DNA of 64,000 nucleotides from assembly GCF_040958095.1 (NCBI RefSeq), contig NC_091156.1:19329702-19393701 (forward strand), given 5' to 3'. The notes under the pieces were generated by a model. The model worked only from the letters and a program-made list of their open reading frames with translations, made no database searches and was not told the DNA's origin. This document shows, piece after piece, positions 10,600 to 19,576 of the stretch; position 1 is the stretch's first letter; every line of letters starts with the position of its first letter. The DNA comes from Procambarus clarkii (taxonomy: Eukaryota > Arthropoda > Malacostraca > Decapoda > Cambaridae). A program made the translations under genes and the position numbers.

Positions 10600-10780
10600 G
10601 GAAGGTTGTTGTTGTTGTTAAAGATTCGCTACCTGGAACAAAAAATTCCAAGTAGCACGGGCTATGGTGAGCCCGTAGTGGATGATTAGCCCGGGGAGGT
10701 GTTGACGACGGTGGTGTAGCAGTCCGCCGCTGGCACTCTCCTGGATGCTTTTGTTTGGCACACTGGTGCCGTGGTAGGCC
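10600..10780 (+). mobile_element. SINE-like interspersed repeat
   Basis: Begins gttgttgttgttaaagattc and continues through aacaaaaaattccaagtagc and acgggctatggtgagcccgt, a hairpin-forming stretch. The form is that of a common crustacean short interspersed repeat. Boundaries are uncertain. Confidence 0.45.
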
Positions 10781-10889
10781 TCTTTTTTGGCTCTCCTCGA
10801 GTACGGGTTCGCTTCCCTCACCCACCAGATAGATAATTTGTTTTATCAGGTGTTATATGCACACACACACACACTTGTATCGTGGCCTC

Positions 10890-11020
10890 CCCACCCTCAA
10901 GGTCGAACTACAGACCCTCCACAGGATACAACCCTACGGCAGTTGCCTAACTCATGGGGTACCTATTTACTGCTAGGTGAACAGAGGCATTAGGTGAAAC
11001 GGGATCCTCAGCTGTGCCCC
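10890..11020 (-). mobile_element. SINE body fragment (minus strand)
   Basis: Contains accctccacaggatacaacc and ggtacctatttactgctagg, which pair with the plus-strand SINE at 60000-60185 (ggttgcatcctgtggagggt). The head is missing. Confidence 0.5.
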
Positions 11021-11204
11021 GAGAACGCATCTACATCCACTGCTGCTGTAGCTGGTAACATCACCAAGTGTGAGAGAGTAAGAGTCGACAGGTGTCCGCT
11101 CACAACACCCTCACTACTCGACACACCTTTGAACAACAGTCAGGCTCAGAAGCGGAGAGTTTTGTAGTATGTTTTGCAGATATCACCAACGAGATATTGG
11201 TGAT

Positions 11205-11290
11205 ATCGAGGCCTCTTCCCACACGAGGTCTCCCCTCCCACACGAGGTCTCCCCTCCCACACGAGGCCTCTCCCTCCCACACGAGGCCAC
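11205..11290. repeat. 18-19-bp tandem repeat
   Basis: Four copies of cacacgaggtctcccctcc, the later ones diverged to gaggcctctccctcc. Confidence 0.8.
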
Positions 11291-11418
11291 GGCTCGGCGG
11301 GAGGGGAGGCCCAAGTCACCAAAATGACCACTACACCACCAGACTCTTGACGTCATTGGCGCAATCCCGTGTTATTTACGATGATCGCTCGTCACGGTAG
11401 CCAGGCCCTACCCTGTCT

Positions 11419-11422
<4 letters not shown>

Positions 11423-11506
<84 letters not shown>
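11423..11506. repeat. (CT)n microsatellite
   Basis: Pure CT dinucleotide tract of about 84 bp. Confidence 0.95.
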
Positions 11507-11510
<4 letters not shown>

Positions 11511-11607
11511 TATTCTCCACATTGCTTCTCACCAGCTTCGTCTATCGTGTCAACTTGGGTGAAGTAGGTCGAGCTCCGCCGCCTGAGACCAGAAGCCATG
11601 AACCTAC

Positions 11608-11835
11608 AGTCTCCGTGGTGTAGTGGTAAGACACTCGCCTGGCGTTCCGCGAGCGCTATGTCATGGGTTCGTATCCTGGCCGGGGAGGATTTACTGGGCG
11701 CAATTCCTTAACTGTAGCCTCTGTTTAACGCAACAGTAAAATGTGTACTTGGATGAAAAAACGATTCTTCGCGGCGGGGATCGTATTCCAGGGACCTGCC
11801 CGAAACGCTACACGTACTAGTGGCTGTACAAGAAT
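11608..11835 (+). mobile_element. tRNA-derived SINE, family B
   Basis: tRNA-like head gtctccgtggtgtagtggta with a B-box gggttcgtatcctggccgg, then a body with ggatttactgggcgcaattc and cgtattccagggacctgcc, ending near gtacaagaatgtaacaactc. The inverted copy at 19265-19515 is very similar along the whole length. A third copy is at 22793-22970. Confidence 0.8.
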
Positions 11836-12294
11836 GTAACAACTCTTGTATATATCTCCAAAAACAAAAAAAACCAGGTGCGGTGACCTCGTCTGTCCAC
11901 CCTACCCACCTCGACCGTCGTCCACCTCACGACTTGCCGCTCTGTCCATCGCCTGTTGTGCCTTCTGTCTGTCCGTCCGTTTACCCATCGACCCGTCCAT
12001 CCGCCACGTTACCCCTGTACCCTGGCTGTCCGTTCATCTTCCCAGTAATGTATAAAAAGATCTTCCAGAAGGCCTTTCAGACCCGTTAAAGGATCGTCAT
12101 TATTGGCATGCGTCTCCTGCGTGTACTTCCCCAGCCGGTGCCTGCCTCCTCCCGGTGGCTCCACGTCTATGACGCTACTTGGTAACTGCTGCCTCAGATC
12201 TCAAACCTAATTTCAAAGCGAAGGGTTGCTGGTTTACGCTATAAATTTAATCCTAACCCAACTTAATCCCATTATTTCATTGTGTAACTTTTGG

Positions 12295-12302
<8 letters not shown>

Positions 12303-12341
<39 letters not shown>
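12303..12341. repeat. (TA)n microsatellite
   Basis: Short TA tract of about 39 bp. Confidence 0.9.
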
Positions 12342-12349
12342 GTATACAA

Positions 12350-12440
12350 CTTTTAGACACCCAAACCCACCAGGAGACTTGAACCCTGGCCATCAAGATG
12401 GCAGGTACGCACTTAATCCACTACACCATACTCAGAGCTT
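12350..12440 (-). mobile_element. tRNA-like SINE head (minus strand)
   Basis: The minus strand reads tatggtgtagtggattaagt (A-box-like), then a B-box-like agggttcaagtctcc. It has the form of a tRNA head, but the arms do not pair well enough for a functional tRNA. Confidence 0.4.
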
Positions 12441-12502
12441 TAAAAGAGGTGGGAGCTCCGGGGTATTTGAACCCACAGATACCCCCCCCCCCTTTTCCCA
12501 AG

Positions 12503-12630
12503 GCTTATATAACGTCGAAGCTAATATAAGGTCCTGGCTTATATAACGTCGAAGCTAATATAAGGTCCTGGCTTTCAGAACGTCAGAGCTAATATAAGGT
12601 CCTGGCTTTCAGAACGTCAGAGCTAATATA
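12503..12630. repeat. 34-bp tandem repeat
   Basis: Almost four copies of a unit containing agctaatataaggtcctggc. The first two have tatataacgtcga and the last two ttcagaacgtcag. Confidence 0.85.
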
Positions 12631-12644
12631 TGATTTCTGATTTC

Positions 12645-12930
12645 TGATTTTGTTCGAACACTTCCGGAACAAGTGCTTCGCTGACGACTTTTGTTCGAAC
12701 CACAACGCTGTAATTCTTCACCCACGAGCTACAAATACAAATAATCGCCAACAGAACCTAAACACCTAACCTAACCTGTGCCTATATATGCATAATATGC
12801 TAATATATTATAATATTAATTTATATTTGAGAAAATTCCCGTTTTGAATGAACAGCATGTAACAGTTTATGACTATATCTGTGGGGTCGACCGCTAGATG
12901 GAATGAACTTGGGTCGAGGACGGGTTTTTT
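12645..12930. mobile_element. Foldback family C, single arm
   Basis: Matches one arm of the foldback at 17850-18712: ttcgaacacttccggaacaa, then caaataatcgccaacagaac, then acctaacctaacctg, then aatgaacagcatgt, then gtcgaggacggg. The opposite arm is absent, so this is a solo arm. Confidence 0.65.
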
Positions 12931-14001
12931 CTTACAACTAGCTTTTATATCACAGTATAACAGTTTGTTGAGTAGCAGTTTACCCTGGGAGAGTACTTCA
13001 TGGTGAGTGTACTAGCAGTTTACTCTGTAGAGCATTGATGCACAATTGCAGCCTTTAAATAAGGTAGACTGTGATCTTGATAGCCTGATAAGTTACCAGG
13101 TTTACAGTTTACCTTGGTAGTATATAGTATATATGACATTAGTGGTCTCACTGTTTATTTATAAGTTTATTGTGAGGGGTTGAGATCTAGCTCCTCAGGC
13201 CCCGCTTCCTACCCGTCTGTAACAGTCCGTATAGGAGGATGAAGGAGAATATACGACGCCCTGAAGGAGTATAACGCAATTATACTCCTTCAGGGCAGGA
13301 ATATAACCTATCCTGGAGCTCAATTGGTGGAAACCAGGGAGGCCTAGTGGGCGGAGCTAATCCTGGCACTGATTGGCTAGACCAAGGCCCTAGAGCCTGA
13401 CTTGAAATCATTGGCTCTAGACTTGGAGAGGCGGGGTTTATTGGGTCTAGGAAACTAGTTGTGGGTGGAGCTGTCCTCCTCTTGTAAGCTTGTGAGTAAA
13501 CTGTGAGTTAGTGTGTCTTGAGAGGTGACGTGGACAGGTCCAGGTGACCTGGACAGGTCCAGGGGACCTGGGGGAAGCTGTCAACATCTGTGGCTGGTAA
13601 TTGTAAGATAAGGTAATGTGTGTGGCTGAGTTTTGGTACATCTGTAATTGGACCTTTTTATTTGTCTCATAGGATGTATTAAGAGTTAGGATGTCATTTC
13701 ATGTCATTTAAATTGAATAAAGTTTCACTATTGATTATTTGGAGTTTTAGCTCAATTTTCCCTTATTTCAAGTCTGAGACATTTAATTTTCTCCTTTACA
13801 TGCTGTGTTTGGAAGGTCCCTGTGTTTTCCTCCATTTAATGATAATTCAAAAACGTCCCTTGATTCTTCAATAAGTAAAGAAAAGAATTTCTATAAACAA
13901 TTCCCAAGTAGTAATTTCCAAGTTTCTCAAGTCCTTTGGCAGTAATTATTGATCTTTGTCAGCCCTGGGAGATCAATAAAAACAGGCACATTCAGTCAAC
14001 A
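12931..14001. other. Unique intergenic sequence
   Basis: No gene seen. It contains a perfect 17-bp-arm hairpin at 13258-13296 and possibly an inverted LINE-tail remnant near 13175-13215 (ggggttgagatctagctcc). A small ccaggtgacctggacaggt repeat lies at 13535-13570. Confidence 0.45.
13258..13296. repeat. Perfect short inverted repeat
   Basis: Arms of 17 bp (gccctgaaggagtataa and its exact complement) around a 5-base spacer, cgcaa. An isolated perfect palindrome of this size is uncommon, but it is too short for a typical pre-miRNA. Confidence 0.85.
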
Positions 14002-14008
14002 GACAGGG

Positions 14009-14379
14009 CAACCCGTTCTCGCAAATTTAATAAGTCAATATTGACTTATTAAATATGTGCATAGGTGACATACTTAACATAATAGTTTCCCTTGAAAAGC
14101 TTCATAGAAAACACCGACCTTACCTAACCTACTTAGTATGTTAAGATAAGCATCTTATTGCATCGTAATTACAATTATTACCTAACCTATACCTATAATA
14201 GGTTTAGTAACAATTGTAATTACGAAGCTATAAGATGCTTATTTTAAGATACTAAGTAGGTTAGGTAAGGTCGGTGATTTCTATGAAGCTTTTCAAGGGA
14301 AACTATTATGTTTAGTATGTCACCTATGCACATATTTAATAAGTCAATATTGACTTATTAAACTTGCGAGAACGGGTTG
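14009..14379. mobile_element. 371-bp foldback MITE with 7-bp TSD
   Basis: A near-perfect long inverted repeat. Ends are caacccgttctcgcaa and its complement, arms are roughly 165 bp, and each arm carries the inner palindrome aataagtcaatattgactta. A perfect direct duplication gacaggg flanks it (14002-14008 and 14380-14386). No ORF inside, so it is non-autonomous. The termini resemble the caacccgtcctcg segment of foldback family C. Confidence 0.85.
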
Positions 14380-14749
14380 GACAGGGAGGTGGGAGGGGGT
14401 GGTGGCAGCAGGAAATTAAGCAAGATTATTAATTAGTAACTAAATAACATACAGGATACATTGTATTTCCCTCGTGTTAAATAATTCAATTTAACATAGA
14501 GCTGGGAGTTCAGTGAGGGTCACAGTGAGCTTGATAAGCGGTGTTAAGCTGGGGGGGTTTAATTAGGAAAGTGGAAGCATCAATCTAAAGGTGTTGTCTA
14601 CCCTGAGGCGACGCTGAAGTAAGCATGCTATAGTCGCCAGTAACGAGGAAGGGAATGTATCAACGCATGTCGCCCGCACCTTTGTCTTTGATGAAGATTA
14701 AGCCACCACGAGAGATAGCATGGGCATGAATAATCCGTATAAGGGGTAG

Positions 14750-14985
14750 ATTTGTTGGAGTGAATGTGATCTTGAAGTGAAGATCTTGGAGTGAAGATCT
14801 TGGAGTGAATGTGATCTTGGAGTGAAGATCTTGTAGTGAATGTGATCTTGGAGTGAATGTGATCTTGGAGTGAATGTGATATTGGAGTGAATGTGATCTT
14901 GGAGTGAATGTGATCTAGGAGTGATGATCTTGGAGTGATGATCTTGGAGTGAAGATCTTGGAGGGAATGTGATCTTTGATCGTGA
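14750..14985. repeat. 17/12-bp tandem repeat
   Basis: Irregular array of gtgatcttggagtgaat alternating with shorter gatcttggagtga units. Confidence 0.85.
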
Positions 14986-14989
14986 ATGC

Positions 14990-15360
14990 TATGTCTTAAT
15001 TTACCACCACGTGTATATATTCCATCATACTGCCCTAACACAGGCATCCCACCTAAACCTATAATTTCGATGTAATAGAACACATACATAATTGTGAGGC
15101 GATACTTTTTCGTAGTAGTAGGTTGTATTTGTAACGTTGGCTACGTATTATACAAAGCGCGCCCCGTACTAATTGAGAGGAAGGGTTTAGATTACGAGTC
15201 CAGTGAGATTGGTCAGTCGACCTGAACTCTAATGGCAGAGAAAAGCTCTTATATGGCTTTTAACTTCTTCATTCGCTCAGTCTTTAGCTGCTGTTTCAGT
15301 CAACATAAATATCCCAATACTTTGTTTCTATACAGACGCCGCCCTCTTAAGAATATTTCA
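14990..15360. other. Unique sequence before the 48-bp array
   Basis: Nothing recognised. An open frame that runs from 15232 into the array has no domain before the repeats begin. Confidence 0.4.
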
Positions 15361-15361
15361 C

Positions 15362-16440
15362 CAACAAGAGGTTCCACACGTGACAGCCAGACACGTGTTC
15401 TCACTCCACCAACACGTGGTTCCACACGTGACAGCCAGACACGTGTTCTCACTCCACCAACACGTGGTTCCACACGTGACAGTCAGACACGTGTTCTCAC
15501 TCCACCAACACGTGGTTCCACACGTGACAGCCAGACACGTGATCTCACTCCACCAACACGTGGTTCCACACGTGAGAGCCAGACACGTGTTCTCACTCCA
15601 CCAACACGTGGTTCCACACGTGAGAGCCAGACACGTGTTCTCACTCCACCAACACGTGGTTCCACACGTGACAGACGCGTGTTCTCACTCCACCAACACG
15701 TGGTTCCACACGTGACAGCCAGCCGCGTGTTCTCACTCCACCAACACGTGGTTCCACACGTGACAGCCAGACACGTGATCTCACTCCACCAACACGTGGT
15801 TCCACACGTGACAGCCAGACGCGTGTTCTCACTCCACCAACACGTGGTAGTCAGACGCGTGTTCTCACTCCACCAACACGTGGTTACACACGTGACAGAC
15901 GCGTGTTCTCACTCCACCAACACGTGGTTCCACACGTGAGAGCCAGACACGTGTTCTCACTCCACCAACACGTGGTTCCACACCTGACAGCCAGACACGT
16001 GATCTCACTCCACCAACACGTGGTTCCACACGTGACAGTCAGACTCGTGATCTCACTCCACCAACACGTGGTTCCACACGTGACAGCCAGACACGTGTTC
16101 TCACTCCACGAACACGTGGTTCCACACATGACAGACACGTGTTCTCACTCCACCAACACGTGGTTCCACACGTGACAGCCAGACACGTGTTCTCACTCCA
16201 CCAACACGTGGTTCCACACGTGACAGCCAGACACGTGATCTCACTCCACCAACACGTGCTTCCACACGTGACAGTCAGACTCGTGATCTCACTCCACCAA
16301 CACGTGGTTCCACACGTGACAGCCAGACACGTGTTCTCACTCCACCAACACGTGGTTCCACACATGACAGACACGTGTTCTCACTCCACCAACACGTGGT
16401 TCCACACGTGACAGCCAGACACGTGTTCTCACTCCACCAA
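15362..16440. repeat. 48-bp satellite packed with CACGTG
   Basis: About 22 units of 48 bp; a typical unit has three CACGTG palindromes spaced 12, 15 and 21 bp apart (cacgtggttccacacgtgac, then cagacacgtgttctc). Some units lose about 24 bp or change one E-box (cgcgtg, ctcgtg). The multiple-of-three unit explains the repetitive ORFs on both strands. Confidence 0.95.
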
Positions 16441-16591
16441 CAACACAACTACAACTCTCATATTACCCACAACACTCAAAGTTCTGGCACTTTTTCCACA
16501 ACACGTCGGCCACCAAGTCATACAACTCTTCAATAATTTAAACATCTTATAATAATGACGAACAACAAATAGTTTTCAGTCACTTTCAAAA

Positions 16592-16790
<199 letters not shown>

Positions 16791-17043
16791 TGTCTGTGCT
16801 CCATAAAAACTTACAGAAAATTTGTCGATTTAACATAAAACAAAGTAATAAGTAATGTGTAAATATGCAAAATATCCAATTAAAAATTTTCAAATTGATA
16901 ATAGATTATGATTCCACTGTTGATAATAATAATAATGATAAATTGATAATGGAGGGAAATGACAGAGCAAACTCAGGCCAAGGAAGGTGACACTTATCTT
17001 AATACTGATGAAGAAGAAGAAGAAATACCTGGAGTAGACTCAC

Positions 17044-17085
17044 CTGACGTTGGACTCCGTCTTAAAGAGTCTGTACTTCCCAGGT
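17044..17085 (-). other. Candidate 42-nt internal exon (minus strand)
   Basis: On the minus strand, a long pyrimidine tract with cttccttacatgcag precedes acctgggaag, and the segment ends aacgtcag followed by gtgagt. Both splice signals are close to consensus. One frame reads PGKYRLFKTESNV with phase 2 on both sides; the other phases include one with a stop. I cannot tie it to another exon: its phase does not fit the terminal exon of the gene at 25506-52714, and it lies downstream of that gene's stop. It could be a chance pair of sites. Confidence 0.3.
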
Positions 17086-17317
17086 CTGCATGTAAGGAAG
17101 AAGGAGACGGGGGAGGGGTTAGTGCCGGCTCTCTCACTATAATTTGCTGTAATTCTTTTGTGTTTGTATAAGTGTTTTGAATTAATTTGTATTACTATTG
17201 TGATTTCAAATTAGCATTTGTTTTGTTAAATACTTGTCAGATTTTTTCTTGAACGAGTTATGTAAATAGAGCATTGGTGTTCGGTGTTTTGTATAATCGG
17301 TGTTGTTATATCACCTT

Positions 17318-17537
17318 GTAGTCACCAACACTATTTTGTACCAACACTTGTCACCAACACTAGTCACCAACACTATTTTGTACCAACACTTGTCACCAAC
17401 ACTAGTCACCAACACTATTTTGTACCAACACTAGTCACCAACACTAGTCACCAACACTATTTTGTACCAACACTAGTCACCAACACTATTTTGTACCAAC
17501 ACTTGTCACCAACACTAGTCACCAACACTATTTTGTA
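17318..17537. repeat. Compound caccaacacta repeat
   Basis: Array of caccaacactattttgtac and caccaacactagt or acttgt modules, with a higher-order unit of roughly 42-54 bp. Confidence 0.9.
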
Positions 17538-17675
17538 AACTATTTATTTTAGTTTTAACTCAAAGAAAATTAAATCGTAAATGAAACCTCGGTACTCGAA
17601 CAGCGCTCACTCGAACGTTGTGTTGGTGTTCGGTAGTCGACCGTTCGTTCGACACTCAAGCGTGAACACGCATGT

Positions 17676-17837
17676 ACAAGGCAGTGATGTGGTGGAGGCT
17701 GACTCCATACACAGTTTTAAGTGTAGATATGATAGAGCCCAAAAGGCTCAGGAACCTGTACATTAGTTGATTGACGGTTGAGAGGTGGGACCTAAGAGCC
17801 AGAGCTCAACCCCAGCAAGCACAACTAGGTGAGTACG
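17676..17837 (+). mobile_element. 5'-truncated LINE 3' end
   Basis: Closely matches the last 160 bp of the LINE at 46300-48170: ggcagtgatgtggtggaggc, then gtgtagatatgatagagccc, then ggctcaggaacctgtac, ending caactaggtgagtac. Coding frame for the C-terminal 'SDVVEADSIHSFKCRYDRAQ' stretch is present, then the 3' UTR. A typical 5'-truncated insertion. Confidence 0.8.
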
Positions 17838-17849
17838 CATACCAGACGC

Positions 17850-18712
17850 AGCTCGTCCTCGCAAACAAAGATCCAAGCTCGTTAATCCAGCCGCCAAAAC
17901 CGTTGTTTATGAATGAAAAGCGGTTTACACACGACTCACACAACCCGTCCTCGACTCAAGTCCATTACATTCAGCGGTCGACCCCACAGACGCATTCATA
18001 AATTTTAACATGCTGTTCATTCAAAAGGGAAATTTTCTCAAGTATAAATTAATATTATAATATATTAGCATATTGTGCATATATAGGCATAGGTTAGGTT
18101 AGGTTAGGTGTTTAGGTTCTGTTGGCGATTATTTGTATTTGTAGTACGTGGGTGAAGCATTTATAGCGTTGTGATTCGAACAAAACTCGTCAGTGAAGCA
18201 CTTGTTCCGGATATGTTCGAACGTCAGCAGTTGTGAGTCAGCCCGTCCTCCAAACAAAGATCCAAAAGTGATTCCATGCACCCGCCAAACCCCCTGTTTA
18301 TGAATGAAAAGCGGTTTACACACGACTCACAACTGCTGACGTTCGAACATATCCGGAACAAGTGCTTCACTGACGAATTTTGTTCGAATCACAACGCTAT
18401 AAATGCTTCACCCACGTACTACAAATACAAATAATCGCCAACAGAACCTAAACACCTAACCTAACCTATGCCTATATATGCACAATATGCTAATATATTA
18501 TAATATTAATTTATACTTGAGAAAATTTCCCTTTTGAATGAACAGCATGTTAAAATTTATGAATGCGTCTGTGGGGTTGACCGCTGAATGTAATGGACTT
18601 GAGTCGAGGACGGGTTGTGTGAGTCGTGTGTAAACCGTTTTTCATTCATAAACAGGGCGTTTGGCGGGTGCATGGAATCACTTTTGGATCTTTGTTTGGA
18701 GGACGGGCTGGC
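17850..18712. mobile_element. Large foldback element, family C
   Basis: Inverted repeat with arms of about 385 bp (17850-18238 and 18322-18712). The 83-bp spacer (18239-18321) is itself a copy of the outer end of the left arm (aacaaagatccaa, gtttatgaatgaaaagcgg). The left arm holds a (TTAGG)n-type run at 18091-18109, and the right arm holds the complement near 18452. No ORF. A solo arm is at 12645-12930 and a diverged one follows at 18720. Confidence 0.85.
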
Positions 18713-18719
18713 GACTGAC

Positions 18720-18985
18720 AACTAATAACGTCCGAACACTTCCGGAACAAGTGCTTCGCTCACGTCCTCTGTTCGAACCACAATTCTGTAAATGCTTCAC
18801 CCACGTACTTCAGATACAAATAATCGCCAACAGAACCTAAACACCTAACCTAACCTACGCCTAACTATACATATAATGTTTATGAATAATAATATTCGTT
18901 TATATATATGAGAACAAACCAATTTTTAATACACTATATTGAAATTGATGAATGAGTCTGGGGAGGACGGCCGCTGCTTTAACCA
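18720..18985. mobile_element. Foldback family C, diverged arm
   Basis: It repeats the arm order cacttccggaacaagtgctt, then caaataatcgccaacagaac, then acctaacctaacctacg, then a more diverged AT-rich end and gggaggacggccgct. It lies directly beside the full foldback. Confidence 0.6.
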
Positions 18986-19264
18986 GCCTAGTGTGAGAAC
19001 GTGTTGCCCAGACGAATAAGTTTCTCAATATCTGTCGTTCAGTGCTTATCACCACTAGACTTCTCTACACTTTCTCCTATTTTTTTTTTATTTTTTTATA
19101 TTCATAGTGTAAATAAGTCACAATGGCACTTAAGAAAGTTAGTGATAAGAACCAAACAAAACAGAAAATTAGAACCACGATTGAGATGAGAAAGGAACTC
19201 AGCAGAACATGAGAGTGGGGCCGCGTGTCTGCTCCGGCCTCCCAGGTGGTCCTCCTTCATCTAC

Positions 19265-19515
19265 TTCTCTAAACAAGAGTTGTTACATTCTTGTACAGCC
19301 ACTAGTACGCGTAGCGTTTCGGGCAGGTCCCTGGAATACGATCCCCGCCGCGAAGAATCGTTGTTACAACCAAGTACACATTTTACTGTTGCGTTAAACA
19401 GAGGCTACAGTTAAGGATTTGCGCCCAGTAAATCCTCCCCGGCCAGGATACGAACCCATGACAAAGCGCTCACGGAACGCCAGGCGAGTGTCTTACCACT
19501 ATACCACGGAGACGT
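19265..19515 (-). mobile_element. tRNA-derived SINE, family B (minus strand)
   Basis: Inverted copy of 11608-11835, matching from gagttgttacattcttgtac to the tRNA-like head complement taccactataccacggagac. It abuts the left edge of the 33-bp satellite. Confidence 0.8.
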
Positions 19516-19576
19516 AAAAGAAATGTGTGCAAAATTGGGGAAGGTGCCAAGTTTTCTTGAAAAATATCACTCTGGC

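Noticed and set aside
11608..11680. tRNA gene
   Set aside because: Same reason: three copies (11608, 19515 inverted, 22793) share a long non-tRNA body.
12481..12494. Poly(C) and other homopolymer runs as regulatory sites
   Set aside because: Short homopolymers (12481, 24516, 40767, 53190) occur near SINE or repeat borders and have no associated promoter features.
15232..16411. ORFs over the CACGTG array
   Set aside because: 48-bp unit artefact; frames change where 24-bp deletions occur and no protein domain is present.
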